The translations under genes were made by a program, and so were the position numbers. Of a DNA stretch of 64,000 bases, positions 48,547 through 59,642 are shown piece by piece (the first letter of the stretch is position 1; each line of letters starts with the position of its first letter). Under the pieces are notes generated by a model. That model did no database searches, was not told the DNA's origin, and saw only the letters and a program-made list of their open reading frames with translations. The DNA lies in NCBI GenBank assembly GCA_900095095.1, contig FMBT01000294.1, positions 62,001-126,000 of the forward strand, in the 5' to 3' direction. This DNA is from Fragilariopsis cylindrus CCMP1102 (lineage: Eukaryota; Bacillariophyta; Bacillariophyceae; Bacillariales; Bacillariaceae).

Positions 48547-49760
48547 TGTTTTAGGTCACGCGATCCTTTCTTACTATTTTGTTACCAGTAATGGATTTAT
48601 GCTGTGGATGATGACAACTAACTATCTTGGCTTATTCAATTGATCCAGTGGATACTCAATACTGATCTGACGTAGTAGTCACTCTACACCAAGCTAATCG
48701 CTTTTTTAGCAAGACTTAATTGTTCAAATGAGAGGAGGAGTGGTCGCTGAGAAGTGGAAGCAAACAAGAGTTGCGGTATTCACTATGTGCAATGAGACAT
48801 AAGATGAAATAAATGATGCGAAGCATGAGTGAATCCAAGGAAAATAATCTTGCGTTACATATACTTCCTCCGTGCAACGCTTGTTTCGCACGCGCTATCG
48901 TTTGAAAATTTAGCGTGTGTAAAAGGACGTTAAAACCTTAAAATATTAAGATCTACAGTACTCATAAAAAAAGAGGGTTAAAGTCACAAGTTTCCCTCAT
49001 CATCCTCCTTGCAAATTTCGTCGTTGAACGTGTTAATTACGTCCAAAATTTTCAAACGATAGCGCGTACGAAACAAGCGTTGCACGGAGGAAGTAGAGAG
49101 GTCATAAATGTTCAGAATTAGTAGCGTTCAGACATGGATAAAATATATATATACGAATAAAATTCAATTTTTTTTAATGTTTAGTAGAAGTTAGAATGTA
49201 GTCAAAACAGGGTCCTTATAGTCTAGTAGAGTGTTGTTAGAGTATATACCCTTGTAGCTAGCTAGAAAGAAGTTAAGAAGCAGTCAGAGTATAGCTAGAT
49301 ATATTGTGCATACAATTATTGGGGACACCTGTGATCTGTGATGTTTAAAAAAGGGTGGTGGAAAATTTAATAACTCAAGCTACTTTTTTGTAACCCAAAT
49401 TTGAGTCACACCCCATATCATAGGAATATCTGATACAAGTAGATATTAACTTACTCTAGAGAACAGGCTGCTGCTGGCATTACGCAATATAACCCTTGAA
49501 ATTTAAAATTTAGGCCAAGTACAATACATATAGTACTGGCTGTATCATAGCACAAAATTTCACTATGTAGAAGGTAACAGTTTTATATTTGAAGTAAAAG
49601 TTTATTTATAATTAGTACGCTGTATGCTAATGTAATATAAATTCCCCATGTTTTATAATAAGATCGCAAACTCTTCGTGGTTTCTTCTTCTACCTTTTAT
49701 CACCGTGGTTTTACCCATCATACAAGTACCTAGTGTTATTATCATAACCCCTCTATTCTA
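48547..49760. other. Intergenic region carrying a MITE
   Basis: About 1.2 kb between minus-strand genes. It contains the 229-bp inverted-repeat element at 48864-49092. The rest is AT-rich, with CTAGCTAG-type motifs at 49240-49300 and no gene. Confidence 0.7.
48864..49092. mobile_element. Stowaway-like MITE (Tc1/mariner family, non-autonomous)
   Basis: Terminal inverted repeats of 48 bp at 48864-48911 and 49046-49092 (plus one base) differ at a single position. The ends begin CTTCCTCCGTGCAACG, close to the plant Stowaway consensus start CTCCCTCCGT, and each end abuts a TA dinucleotide (48862-48863 and 49093-49094), the target duplication of Tc1/mariner transposons. The 134-bp interior has no ORF. 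The near-identical arms indicate recent insertion or gene conversion. An autonomous mariner elsewhere in the genome is implied. Confidence 0.88.
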
Positions 49761-51281
49761 CTAGGTCGTACTTTCTAGGAAAATCTTGGACCAATCGCAA
49801 CTGCGACAGACACATCGCTGAGTATGAGGTACAATTCGTTCGTCTTCGTCGTCATTGTCATTATTGTCATCGTCAGATTCGTTATCGGTGCTGTTATTGT
49901 CGTCGTCGATACAGGTTTCTCCTCCCGATCTACCACCAGTACTATTCATTTTAATCCCCTTATTCCCCGTCCCTTCTCCATTAGTTCTTCTCAAACCACC
50001 ACCATTACTATTACTGTTGCTATCACTAAATCTAGCCATAGCTGCCTTCGCAGCGAGTTCACGAGGAGTAAGATTGGCTATTTCTTCCATAGCTTCTTTT
50101 CCAATCTTAGTTCGTTTATCGATCAATTTAGCACCTTTTAGTAATGGACGTTTCTTCTCCTTGATTATGTTTGATGTATACCCCTTGGATTTCTCTCTAC
50201 CGCCTCTTCTCGAACGACTACCGCTACCACCATTACCACCCCCATTTCTACGTCGTCTTCTACCTCTTTTCTTAGATGCACCACATTCAGTTTCACTTCC
50301 TGGTGTATTCATCATATCATCTAAATTATTGATATCATTGTGACCCAGTAGTAAATCAGCAGCTGATGATGCAATAGATCCTATAGAACTATCACTAGTA
50401 ATGTATTGTCCATTACAACCATAATCGTCTGTTTCTAAATCGACCTCCCCGGCAAGTAATTTCTCTTTGTGTTGTATTTTAATTTCATTAAGTAATTCAT
50501 AAAATGCAGGAGGATGGATATCTTCGAGTCCAATCGATGTATGTGTAATTTCATGAAGCATAACTGATAAAATTTGATTGAAAGAACGAAATGTCGTACA
50601 ATGCTTGTCTGGTTGTGTTCTTAAATTAAGTTGGATGTTAGTACTTGCAGCATCAGCATCAGCACGATTATTACCAGTACATAAACCGATCCATTTAGAG
50701 GATGCGCTCTCAATTAATCGTTTGCATCTCCATCCACGTTCACGTAAAATTGGATTGACGTGTCGTGCTACCGTTGCTAATAATGTCCGTGCAACATCCG
50801 GCCGATATCCATCTTCGTATACTTCAATACTCCAAACACAACAATATTGACGATCAGATAGATTATTAATAGATGTAATATGACTAGGTGGAACGCGGGC
50901 GACAACACGAGCTTGTTGTGGCTCTTGCTGCTGCTTCTGCTGTTGCTGTTGATGTTGATGTTGATGTTGACGTTTATCTCCTTGCAACAAAGACGTTGGA
51001 TCAGAATTACTTGATGGAGTAGTAGCTGCGGTTGCTGTAGTTTTAGAATTATTTTCCTTGTTCCTGTTGTGCTCGTTCTTATCCCTTTCGGCTGTTCTTG
51101 TTGTTCCTGAATTATTTGACTTGCTCTTGCTCTCGCTCTCGTTATTAGTCTTATCCACTTCAGCTGTAATGTAACGTTTAGCGGCTTCTACATCACCATC
51201 TACTCTTCGTAAGATATCTGATGCATCCTTCGACGATAAAGATATATCCCAAGCCATCAGCAAATTTCTTGGTCGAACCAT
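49761..51281 (-). CDS. WLM-domain (Wss1-like) metalloprotease with N-terminal UBA-like segment
   Basis: 506 aa, ATG start. Residues ~5-42 look like a UBA-type helical bundle (ASDILRRVDGDVEAAKRYI). After a Gln/His-rich disordered linker, the WLM domain spans about residues 135-300: WSIEVYEDGYRPDVARTLLA, NIQLNLRT, and the zinc site MLHEITHTSIGLEDIHPPAF, where HEITH supplies two His and the Glu, and the later His is the third ligand. A basic Gly/Arg-rich tail follows, then an Asp/Asn-rich stretch and a final C-x-C-x(2)-C end (RCVCRSCDW). Yeast Wss1 and SPRTN-type proteases digest proteins crosslinked to DNA, in the nucleus. Basic tail and UBA-like region fit that role (DNA and ubiquitin/SUMO contact). 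The exact substrate is inferred. Confidence 0.85.
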   Translation of the reverse strand: MVRPRNLLMAWDISLSSKDASDILRRVDGDVEAAKRYITAEVDKTNNESESKSKSNNSGTTRTAERDKNEHNRNKENNSKTTATAATTPSSNSDPTSLLQGDKRQHQHQHQQQQQKQQQEPQQARVVARVPPSHITSINNLSDRQYCCVWSIEVYEDGYRPDVARTLLATVARHVNPILRERGWRCKRLIESASSKWIGLCTGNNRADADAASTNIQLNLRTQPDKHCTTFRSFNQILSVMLHEITHTSIGLEDIHPPAFYELLNEIKIQHKEKLLAGEVDLETDDYGCNGQYITSDSSIGSIASSAADLLLGHNDINNLDDMMNTPGSETECGASKKRGRRRRRNGGGNGGSGSRSRRGGREKSKGYTSNIIKEKKRPLLKGAKLIDKRTKIGKEAMEEIANLTPRELAAKAAMARFSDSNSNSNGGGLRRTNGEGTGNKGIKMNSTGGRSGGETCIDDDNNSTDNESDDDNNDNDDEDERIVPHTQRCVCRSCDWSKIFLESTT

Positions 51282-51743
51282 TATTCCTTTTCAAATTGAC
51301 CCTACTAGCGCAGATCCAGATTCTCTTGAACAGTTGGTGATGATGCTATGTTGGGTGTCGATTCCTTTGTTGACTTACAAACCTGCAATGGTAGTGGTAA
51401 TCATCAAGGATGTCATAGTTGTATAATTGTCATCGAAAATTCGAAAATCAACTTTCGAGAAGAAAATGTCGTCGGGACTGGATTGAGTCCCTCACATAAA
51501 CAAATTGACAACATAATTAAACGTACAAAACAACAATTGCATACTGTCACCGACCCTACTACTGTACTTCGACGCAACCATACTATTACATGGTCGCTGA
51601 AACTTTTTGATAATATGTATCTATAAGTTGTGCTATGTGTAGAACTAATCAAATTGCCGTTCCAACAATAGTCTACAAATATTTCATTTTTCTTTTGTTT
51701 CTTCGATTTTTTTTTACACAAAACAATTAATTAATTATTACAT
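51282..51743. other. Intergenic segment with an unassigned 92-codon ORF
   Basis: An ATG frame on the plus strand at 51348-51626 encodes 92 residues with three Cys near its start and mixed composition. A minus-strand frame overlaps it. No domain is recognised, so it is left as a candidate only. Confidence 0.4.
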
Positions 51744-53048
51744 TTATAAATCATCCGTACTCATCCGATGTGGAGCATACTCTGGTGGAGGTTCTTTCCC
51801 ACAACGACGGAAGAGGTATGCAACCTCTACGTCCTTCGTTAAGGGAATTATCAAATCACGATAAATAATTTCAACTGTTAATGCACATACCTTATTATCT
51901 TCACTACCATCATCACCAAGTGCCTCAAGTGCGGCAACAACTGCTGATGCAGCCGCTGCTGCAACAATTGATGGTATTCCTTTTTGTTCTCCATATAATG
52001 GTGGTAAATCTGCCAAGAGGGGATCTGTTCCGTACGTTGCCGCCTTTAATCGGGCCCGACGTAATACTTTCAATTCAACAGCCTCATTCGTTAGTAATTT
52101 CATAACACCCTCTGCATCATTGGCATCAACTAATGCCTGGTACGCATCGGGATCACCTAAGTATTTACTTTCTGCCACGAATTTACCATAATGTACGCGC
52201 TTTGATAGTGCTTGTAATACAGCAACATCATTCAATACAGATGATCCATGTTGCTCATCATCACCCTTAGCACAAATAGCAGGAACTACATCTTCAATGT
52301 ATTTTTTCAATAATATTTCATTAAAGTTAACACTCGAAGCATCTCCAATATCTGATAACAATCCAGATTGGTATTCCAACTGCTGTTTTAATACTGTATC
52401 AGTAGGATCTACTAATTGTTTCTCAGGATAAAATGCATGTTCCTCTGGACTTCTATATCGACGAACAGATGCATGTAACTTTTCTGTTTCTGTTAACATA
52501 TATTCTAGAAAAGAAACGTCGTTCGCCTTATCGTTATCACTTTCATTATCCGACTCTGAAAATAAGTTCCTTTCCTTTTCAATACCCTTTTCATACACAG
52601 CATTATTTTGTCGAAATTGTGCTCGTTCAATTAATGCAAAAATAATAGTTTCCTCCTGTCGGATTAATGATGCACGGATCGAATCAAGTGACAAAAATTC
52701 AGATGTTTTAATATTTGTCGCCCGCTGTTGTTGTTGTTGTTCTCCATTGTTGTTGTTGTTGTTCCAGGTGACAGGGACCGTAAATCCATTCTTCGGTGTA
52801 GTCGGTGATGATAAGGATGACGACGATGATGATGACGAAGCGCTGCTCGCGAATAGTTTAGAATTCCATGGGTTTTTGGCAACACCGTTATTTTTGTTCG
52901 CCGTCGAAAACGAGGAAGGAGATGATGATGATGACGATGACGACGATGATGATGATGATGATGAAGCAAAGGCGTGGGACGTATCGCTCATCATCGCAAC
53001 ACCAAGCACAAAAATCAAGTTTAATGTAAATAAACCGCCGCCAATCAT
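51744..53048 (-). CDS. Plastid chorismate mutase (AroQ, eukaryotic type)
   Basis: 434 aa from the ATG at 53048, chosen because it opens a signal peptide ending Ser-His-Ala-Phe-Ala, a near-canonical diatom plastid presequence; an ATG at 53123 would add 25 residues before the hydrophobic core. Ser- and Asn-runs cover residues ~30-100. The chorismate mutase fold starts at LDSIRASLIRQEETIIFALIERAQF and includes LHASVRRYRSPEEHAFYPE, the all-helical core, ALSKRVHYGKFVAESKY and the final region LTVEIIYRDLIIPLTKDVEVAYLFRR. These match plant and yeast enzymes that convert chorismate to prephenate for Phe and Tyr synthesis; in diatoms this occurs in the plastid. An allosteric site like that of yeast Aro7 is possible but not shown. 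Confidence 0.93.
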   Translation of the reverse strand: MIGGGLFTLNLIFVLGVAMMSDTSHAFASSSSSSSSSSSSSSSPSSFSTANKNNGVAKNPWNSKLFASSASSSSSSSSLSSPTTPKNGFTVPVTWNNNNNNGEQQQQQRATNIKTSEFLSLDSIRASLIRQEETIIFALIERAQFRQNNAVYEKGIEKERNLFSESDNESDNDKANDVSFLEYMLTETEKLHASVRRYRSPEEHAFYPEKQLVDPTDTVLKQQLEYQSGLLSDIGDASSVNFNEILLKKYIEDVVPAICAKGDDEQHGSSVLNDVAVLQALSKRVHYGKFVAESKYLGDPDAYQALVDANDAEGVMKLLTNEAVELKVLRRARLKAATYGTDPLLADLPPLYGEQKGIPSIVAAAAASAVVAALEALGDDGSEDNKVCALTVEIIYRDLIIPLTKDVEVAYLFRRCGKEPPPEYAPHRMSTDDL

Positions 53049-53715
53049 GGACAAAGTATAATTATTAGAGATATAATCACTTTTAATTTTCGCTGTCGTA
53101 TGGGCACGCCATATCATCTTCATACTTGAAGTGTACTGTTATTTTGATTTTGGCGGAACGGCTGTTCATACAACACTGTAAGTCTACCTTTTATTGCACT
53201 TCTTACAATACAAAGCAAAAGTAGTTCCGATGCTCGATACTCGAATGCTCGATGTGTCGGTAGTTTGGTTCGGTTCGGGTTGTTGTGGTGGAAGATACCG
53301 AGTGCGCATGTGCTTAATCCCGTTTGATCCTGAGTCCCTAATCTAATCTTAAATAGCGAGCAAAATAATCAATAAGCAATAGTAACTGAAGCACACACTC
53401 AAAAAAACACTCACGTCAGTGTTGACACCGCACAACCCACCGCACAACAATTTTTTTAAATTTGCTGTTTCATCAGATATCTTCATTCGCCATCAATGAT
53501 TCTCATTGGATAAACCCTCTTTTTTTCTGTCAAGAGTTAGCGACACATCGACCGTGTCAAGTCATCCTTCTTGTTGAGAAAATCTTATGACCTTGCTTCC
53601 CCCTACTTCACGATACGAGACACATAAAATTAAATACTATCTGCTACATTGTGAAATAATAACTTCGTTACCTAATATCAAGAAACCCATCCCATCCCAT
53701 CATATCGCATCCATC
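53049..53715. other. Divergent promoter region
   Basis: About 0.67 kb between the plastid chorismate mutase and a plastid membrane protein gene. No domain is seen. Both neighbours carry plastid-type presequences, so common light or circadian control is possible but not visible. Confidence 0.55.
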
Positions 53716-54320
53716 ATGTTGTCTCGTTCATCATCATCTGTCCTATTCGTTATTGCTGCCTTATTGATGGCATCATCATCTGTGCACGCATTTACAACAA
53801 CTTCGTCCACCACGACAACAACACCCGGTCGTTTTATTCAAGGAGCACGATACCAACCAAAATCATCATCGAAAGGAATATCGTCATCTGATCTGGTACT
53901 GGCATCTATTTTAAGGAAAATGTCAGCATCGGACGATGACGAAGCAGCAAAAAGTAAAATTTCAGCTGATGGAACATTTTACGACGATGAAGTAAGTTAT
54001 ATATTATGTATCTATTATTTTTACTAAATTTTATGTTATAGCTTGTCGCTTGCATTGAAATAAATTCGACTTGTGCTCCCTTCTCCTTAATCACATCATG
54101 AATAATAATTCTCACATTTATACATGTATGTCATTTTTTAATTTTGAAGGTCAATACAGAACCCATTAAGGACGGGCTTTCTGATTCAATGAAAGCAAGA
54201 CTAATGGCCGAAGCGTCGACTGGACTGGATTCTGATAAGAAGCAAAACAATACCATTTTATATATTGGTGTCGTTGTTGCTATTTTAGTTGCATTGGCAG
54301 GTAGTGGAATCTTATATTAA
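53716..54320 (+). CDS. Small plastid-targeted single-span membrane protein (2 exons)
   Basis: Spliced CDS join(53716..53991, 54150..54320), 148 aa. The 158-bp intron has a GTAAGT donor and TTTGAAG acceptor in phase 0. The ATG at 53716 opens a signal peptide ending Val-His-Ala-Phe. After a Ser/Thr/Arg-rich transit region the mature part is short: an acidic stretch, a conserved-looking helix (DGLSDSMKARLMAEAS), and one membrane helix at the C-terminus (TILYIGVVVAILVALAGSG). The topology resembles small nuclear-coded thylakoid proteins, but I recognise no known subunit. The second exon is not an ATG-initiated ORF and would be missed by a simple scan. Confidence 0.8.
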
Positions 54321-54860
54321 AAGAAAGAAACATAATAGTACAGGAAGGAAAGGAGAAGAAATATATTATACTGTACTAGTAGGAGGAGGAGGAGGAAATT
54401 AAAAAAAGACATAAATACCACATGGAGGGGAACAAAACAGATGAAGAAAAAGCAAGGTAATGAAAACCACCACATCAGAGGCATTGCGTCTTTTAATTCG
54501 GTCGAATGCATTCCGCAAAATAAAGACCAACGACGATGCTAATATATAATGTTACTGACAATAAAGTAACGTACTAAAGGCAATCGATTTTATTTTTGAT
54601 GTATAATATGGTAGAACTATTTGGAGAGAGATAGAGAGACTAATAGCGGTAAAAGACAACCGACTTATTTTAGTTTGTGGATATGTTCAATATTTATTTT
54701 ATGTTATACGTAAAGAATCTGTTTCAATAATTACTATAAAATCCTAGATCAGTAATTTTAACTTTAGTTTAGTAGCTAGCTATGTACACATAGATTAATT
54801 ACATGTAGAAGTACATATATGTAGCTGCTGCTCGAGAGCATCGCACCAGACGATCGATCA
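54321..54860. other. Convergent intergenic region
   Basis: About 0.54 kb of AT-rich DNA between two gene ends. I see no gene. Confidence 0.65.
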
Positions 54861-56309
54861 TCAGAGTTCTTTAGCGACATCGTCATCTTCATCTTCATCT
54901 AAATGCAATCCAATTTTTTCGAACAGATGATTTCGATCTTCATCGGCATCTTCTTCATAAAATTCATCATCGTCATCATCATCATCATCATCATCAAACA
55001 ATTCATCATCATCGTCGTCATCGTAACGGTGCATATTACGTGTACTACCATTAGTATTATTCTTGGGTTTATCACATTCATAGTTAAAGTATGCTTTACG
55101 TTTCGGCTTTAAATGGAACCAAAGATTGGCACCATATTTCTCACCATCTTTGACGGGCAACGCCTCATGTTCTGTCCTCCAATCGATTTTTCGTGGATTG
55201 TTATCTAACACAGATGGCCAAATTACGACTCGTCCAAGTTTGGGTGTTACCGTTATATTTAATCTAGGAAAATTTGTCCCTCCCCCATCCACAACATCGT
55301 TCAAATATATGAATACTGTTAATACCCGTCCACCATCTTGATTCCATTCATCTATATTGTCAATGTAATAAAAATCATGATGGGGTAGGTAATATTGACC
55401 AACCTCATAGTGTAATAATTGTAAGTCTTCTGCGTGCAGATCATCGAATTGTACCAATTCATATACCCGATCGATAACGTCTTGAGATATTTCATCATTT
55501 TTGCATGTCCGACTTTGACACCAAGCGGTTGAACTGGTTCTGTCGGCTTTTTCGTCGCTATCACTAACAGTTTCATCGTCATCATCATCATCTGTATCTT
55601 CAATCAAGGTGCTTCTTTCGTACCCCTCCCACTCTCCTAATTCGATCAATCGATTAACTTCTTCTGTATCTAAGAAATCATCAATCACTAATAACCAAGG
55701 TCCGCCATCTCCTCCATGTAATTCGTACGGATTGTCATCAGGTATATAGTGATCGTCATCGTCATCGTCGTCCTCAGCATCTTCCTTTCTTGAATAATCT
55801 GAATATATTTTTGAAGGCATAGTATCAGGTGACGACGCGATATTGAGTTTACTCTTATACTTTTCGTCCGATTCGTATAGACGAACGATTCTGCGAAACA
55901 TAGTATCGAGTGTGTTCGTATTCGTATTCGTGTTCGTATTCGTATTCGTTGATGACGATGATGAAGAATCAGAATCAGCAGAGGAAACCCAAAAATCAGG
56001 ACCACTTTCTAACCATCGACATCGTTTTTTGTTAGGTAATTGGACGTAGGCACTGGTGCCCATAACTATTGCGGGATATTCGAGAGATTCGTTAGGGTCC
56101 GGTGTCGGAGGAGGAGCATTCGTGGCTTCCTGCACAACTAGAACATCATCTATACTGGAATCGGAATCGGAATCGGAATCTGTATTGGCACCGTTAATGC
56201 CGCTAACTTCGGCTGTAAAAAGGACAAAAAAGAAATAAAGAACGAATAAAATAAATATTCGTGTCATTGGTATTATTCGCCGTCTTTTTAGCGGCGACAA
56301 TGATAGCAT
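54861..56309 (-). CDS. Prolyl 4-hydroxylase-type 2OG-Fe(II) oxygenase
   Basis: 482 aa from the ATG at 56309; an in-frame ATG at 56267 would start closer to the signal peptide (MTRIFILFVLYFFFVLFTAEVSG). An acidic Ser/Asp/Thr-rich stretch precedes the catalytic domain. The domain shows PWLLVIDDFLDTEEVNRLIE, CQSRTC, LLHYEVGQYYLPHHDFYYID with the H-x-D pair, TVFIYLNDV, GGGTNFPRL, and WRTEHEALPVKDGEKYGANLW with the distal His and 2OG-binding Lys. These are P4H alpha-subunit hallmarks. The tail is very acidic (Asp/Glu runs) and ends at Glu-Leu, but not an HDEL/KDEL signal. Prolyl 4-hydroxylases act in the ER on secreted Pro-rich proteins. Confidence 0.9.
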   Translation of the reverse strand: MLSLSPLKRRRIIPMTRIFILFVLYFFFVLFTAEVSGINGANTDSDSDSDSSIDDVLVVQEATNAPPPTPDPNESLEYPAIVMGTSAYVQLPNKKRCRWLESGPDFWVSSADSDSSSSSSTNTNTNTNTNTNTLDTMFRRIVRLYESDEKYKSKLNIASSPDTMPSKIYSDYSRKEDAEDDDDDDDHYIPDDNPYELHGGDGGPWLLVIDDFLDTEEVNRLIELGEWEGYERSTLIEDTDDDDDDETVSDSDEKADRTSSTAWCQSRTCKNDEISQDVIDRVYELVQFDDLHAEDLQLLHYEVGQYYLPHHDFYYIDNIDEWNQDGGRVLTVFIYLNDVVDGGGTNFPRLNITVTPKLGRVVIWPSVLDNNPRKIDWRTEHEALPVKDGEKYGANLWFHLKPKRKAYFNYECDKPKNNTNGSTRNMHRYDDDDDDELFDDDDDDDDDDEFYEEDADEDRNHLFEKIGLHLDEDEDDDVAKEL

Positions 56310-56689
56310 CGTACCTTTATTTTTCTTTCCTTACCCGGTGTGCATTGACGACAGGTTGTAATAGGCATCTATAATTACAGTATTATCAAGAATAGAAGTA
56401 ACTCTAGCATTAATTTTTTATTTGATCATATTCGAATTTTGCTTGCTCCTGGCTCCTGTAATAGGGGGTAAACGGTGATCTTTCTCAAAAATCAAACTTT
56501 TGTTGAAGCGATTGATTGATTGATTGATTGGTTCAAGTTCCTTACATATTACTCCGAAGATTGAAGAACGGGTTTGTCAATAAATTGAAAATAAAGGAAA
56601 GTAAAGAGCGGAAGACAAAAAAGACGTATTAAGCAAGACAACAAAACCACAACAGCAAAAGAGAAAGAAAAACGATACCAGGTTATAAG
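56310..56689. other. Divergent promoter region
   Basis: The 380 bp contain a (GATT)5 run near 56509-56530 and no gene. Confidence 0.6.
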
Positions 56690-58664
56690 ATGCTCTATGA
56701 GGACGACTACGATAAAGAGAAAGACAATCCTCGAGTTGTTGACGATTTACTTTCTCGAGAACTCCTTCAATTGTCGATGAAAGATCGAAATGATATTCAC
56801 GAAGAAATTCACGGTGTATATTGTCTGGCAAAAGAAGAAACTCCAGAGATGCTAAAAGAGTCATTACGGCTACTTGCTATTGAAGTCAATGAGAATATAC
56901 CATCAAATCAAAAACGTGCCTACCTACAAAGTCAATCATTACAGAAACCAACCTATATAAATGATGACGAATTTCGTTTGCGATTTTTACGTTGTGAGCT
57001 CTTCGAAATTAATAAGGCTGCAAAGAGGATGGTGAATTTTATCGATTTAATTTTAGAACATTTTGGATTTTACGCATTAGAACGACCAATCCGAATGAGT
57101 GATTTTACTAAAATAGAACTACAAGCGTTCCGTAAAGGGTAAGTTTCTAAGTGTTGATGAAAGTGTCTTTATTAATTTTGAATACAGTAAAACAAATCAA
57201 GATCAAGATTTTTAAATACCCGTTTCAAATTTCTTCCTTCTTTCCTTCCATCCATCCTTCCCTCTTTTCCCCCCTCCATAGACTATACCAATTCCTGCCG
57301 TTCCGAGACCGAAGTGGTAGAAGAATTTTGATGGTTCTACCCGGCGAAGAATTGTCTAAGATCCCACCTACAATTAAGGTAGGTCGCATTGTGTGTCTCT
57401 TTTTTTGCTTTGGTGTCGACTGCGAACATCGATTCTGCCCAATCCTTTTTTTATACTATACTATACTATACTATACTATACTACTATATCAGGTTATTAC
57501 TGACAAGTCGGCTGAACTTATTTTACTATCCTTCTTTTTTTCATATCAAAACTATTACAATGCTCAATTACGTTCCATTCGTAGTCTAAGATAACACTTT
57601 ACATTTCTTGGGCAGCGGGATGCGAGGTTGACTCGCAAAAAAAAGGTGTAGTTGTATTGGTTTGGTTTGATAAGAATGTCAAAAATAAAGATGCTAATAA
57701 GCCTACTGTATTGCGTACTAAATTTCACCAGGTTGCAGCAGTTAGATTGAGTGCTGTACATTGCTGTACCCCTGATACACTCTTTCATCATTTTCGACGA
57801 TCCATCTTGACAATGAGAATTGGACACAATAGAACGAAGTTGAAAGTCCATCTCGGTACGTACCGCAGACACGCACGCATGATATAAAGGTACAGAGTAT
57901 TAGTGCACAAAACACAATGTTATCTGTCTATTTTTATCCTTGTTTCCTTCCCAGGAAAAACAAAATACTGCCACTAATATATTCTGACAAAAAAATCTCC
58001 TATCATTCCTATAGGAGAACAGATAGAACTTCAATACATATTGCAAGGATATGGAATTCCTACTGACACCATTCCTGTCACTTTTTCTGGATCGATCAAG
58101 GTTACTTATATGAGGTTATGGATCCGCATGCGTCAGTTTATCGATGAGCCTTCATTCAATAAGAAGGGCTCATCAATTGTTGAATGTCCTTATTTGAATG
58201 ATATAATATTCCGAAAGGGTACATCAGTGATGTCGCATCCGGGAAATGCAATTTTGAGGAATATGATCGAAGTGAAAGAAATTGCAACAAACGGTAACGG
58301 CACAACAACAGCATGTAAAACAAAAACGAGAGTGTTCGTTTCCGAAATCATGGAGGAGATTAAACAGAACAAAGGAAGATATTTAACATGGGACGATAAC
58401 GGTTGGTGGACTATACTAGTAGACGAAGAGCAGATACGTTCGAAGATAGATTATATCGTCAGAGAAAAACGGAATTCTATAAGAGCGCGAATGAATAACA
58501 GTCAAACAAATAAAAGTGGCACTTCTATATTTCAATCCCAGGATGGAAGTAGTAGCAAAAGGCAGAAATTTAATGGTCGTAGCGGCGGTGTTCTGAACGC
58601 GAAGGGTTGTTTTACGGAATGTTTCGGTATGAAGTTTAACCAATTGCCCCCCGCGCCGTCATGA
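56690..58664 (+). CDS. CRAL-TRIO-like domain plus DUF6824-type domain protein (4 exons)
   Basis: Spliced CDS join(56690..57138, 57282..57378, 57585..57855, 58015..58664), 488 aa; every junction is GT-AG and in phase. The third exon starts at TCTAAG after CGTAG; choosing the earlier TATATCAG acceptor would create a short dead-end frame. Residues ~90-300 resemble the CRAL-TRIO/Sec14 lipid-binding fold: FRLRFLRCELFEINKAAKRM, FLPFRDRSGRRILMVLPG, ITLYISWAAGCEVDSQKKGV and LQGYGIPTDTIPVTFSGSIK. Residues ~345-440 match the DUF6824 pattern: DIIFRKGTSVMSHPGNAILRNMI, then a GRYLTWDDNGWW motif and a basic end. DUF6824 occurs often in diatoms. A lipid-sensing or transfer protein with an unknown second function is inferred. 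Confidence 0.8.
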
Positions 58665-59642
58665 CTGCTATAAGTCGAATTTTTATGGGAGTGTATTGGA
58701 CTAATACATATGATAGCTCTGATGAATGCCATCGGTCATGTCTTGCCATAAAAGTAGGCTCGAGCTGGAAAAACGCACAGTCCAGTATTATTATGTTGCG
58801 ATCCGATGGAATCCTATACCGCATTATACCTGGACTCTTCTCAGTTGGTACCATCCTCTCTACGAATATGAACTGGCTTGTATTCGCGAATCTTGTCGAA
58901 TCAACTCGTAGCAACATAACCACGTTATCTGAAAGTCATTAGAAATACAAAATATAAATGAAATACTTTTATTATAAATACATGGTTTAAAAATTACTCT
59001 ATTCAATAATAGTATCAAAAAACATGAAAAGATATACTGTAGATGATGGGAAAATGGTTCTTCTTTTCCTTCTACTGTTTTGCATTCTTAAGTGGCGTTT
59101 TGTGTAGCGAGAGCTGTTGTATTCGGTATCTATCCTATGCATTTGTTTTGACCTGTGACAAAAGAATCCTGTTCCTCTCTTTCTATCTCTCTCTCTCTTT
59201 ATTATTCTTCGAATAAGATCCGAATAGAGGTACGTGTTAATTCGTTAGTGATGTCGCTTTATACTAATCCCCATCTCCTTTTTTTTTTCTCTTCGTGAAT
59301 TGAGCATACGAGACGAAGAATTCTATTGGCATTCAATACATTACCGTATCTCCCTCTGTTTCGTCATTCATTATTTTAACTCATCATTCAATAACACGAT
59401 GAGTTTGTCGTTGATTTTGACGAAACAACAACTCAACTACATACCGTACACAATAAAAAAAGCACATCCAAGCCTGTCAAAAAAAAGCTATTTGATCACC
59501 CCTACTGTACATTGTGAAGATATCTAGAATCACAGGAAATAGAAGCTAGTAGTACTAAGTTACTAGGCTTGACCGACTTGTGACTATAACAATAATAATA
59601 ACAATAAGAATAGTAATAACAATAATAATAACAATAACAATA
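58665..59642. other. Intergenic region downstream of the DUF6824 gene
   Basis: A 93-codon frame at 58661-58942 overlaps the stop codon of the preceding gene (ATGA) and has a matching frame on the other strand. It is not called. AT- and T-rich simple repeats lie at 59276-59290 and 59586-59640. Confidence 0.5.

Noticed and set aside
57490-57594. Alternative exon after the TATATCAG site in the DUF6824 gene
   Set aside because: It leads to a stop after about 34 codons and breaks the Sec14-like fold; the acceptor at 57584 joins conserved sequence in phase.
58661-58942. 93-codon ORF overlapping the stop of the DUF6824 gene
   Set aside because: It has no domain and a mirror frame of equal length lies on the other strand, as expected of chance in this sequence.
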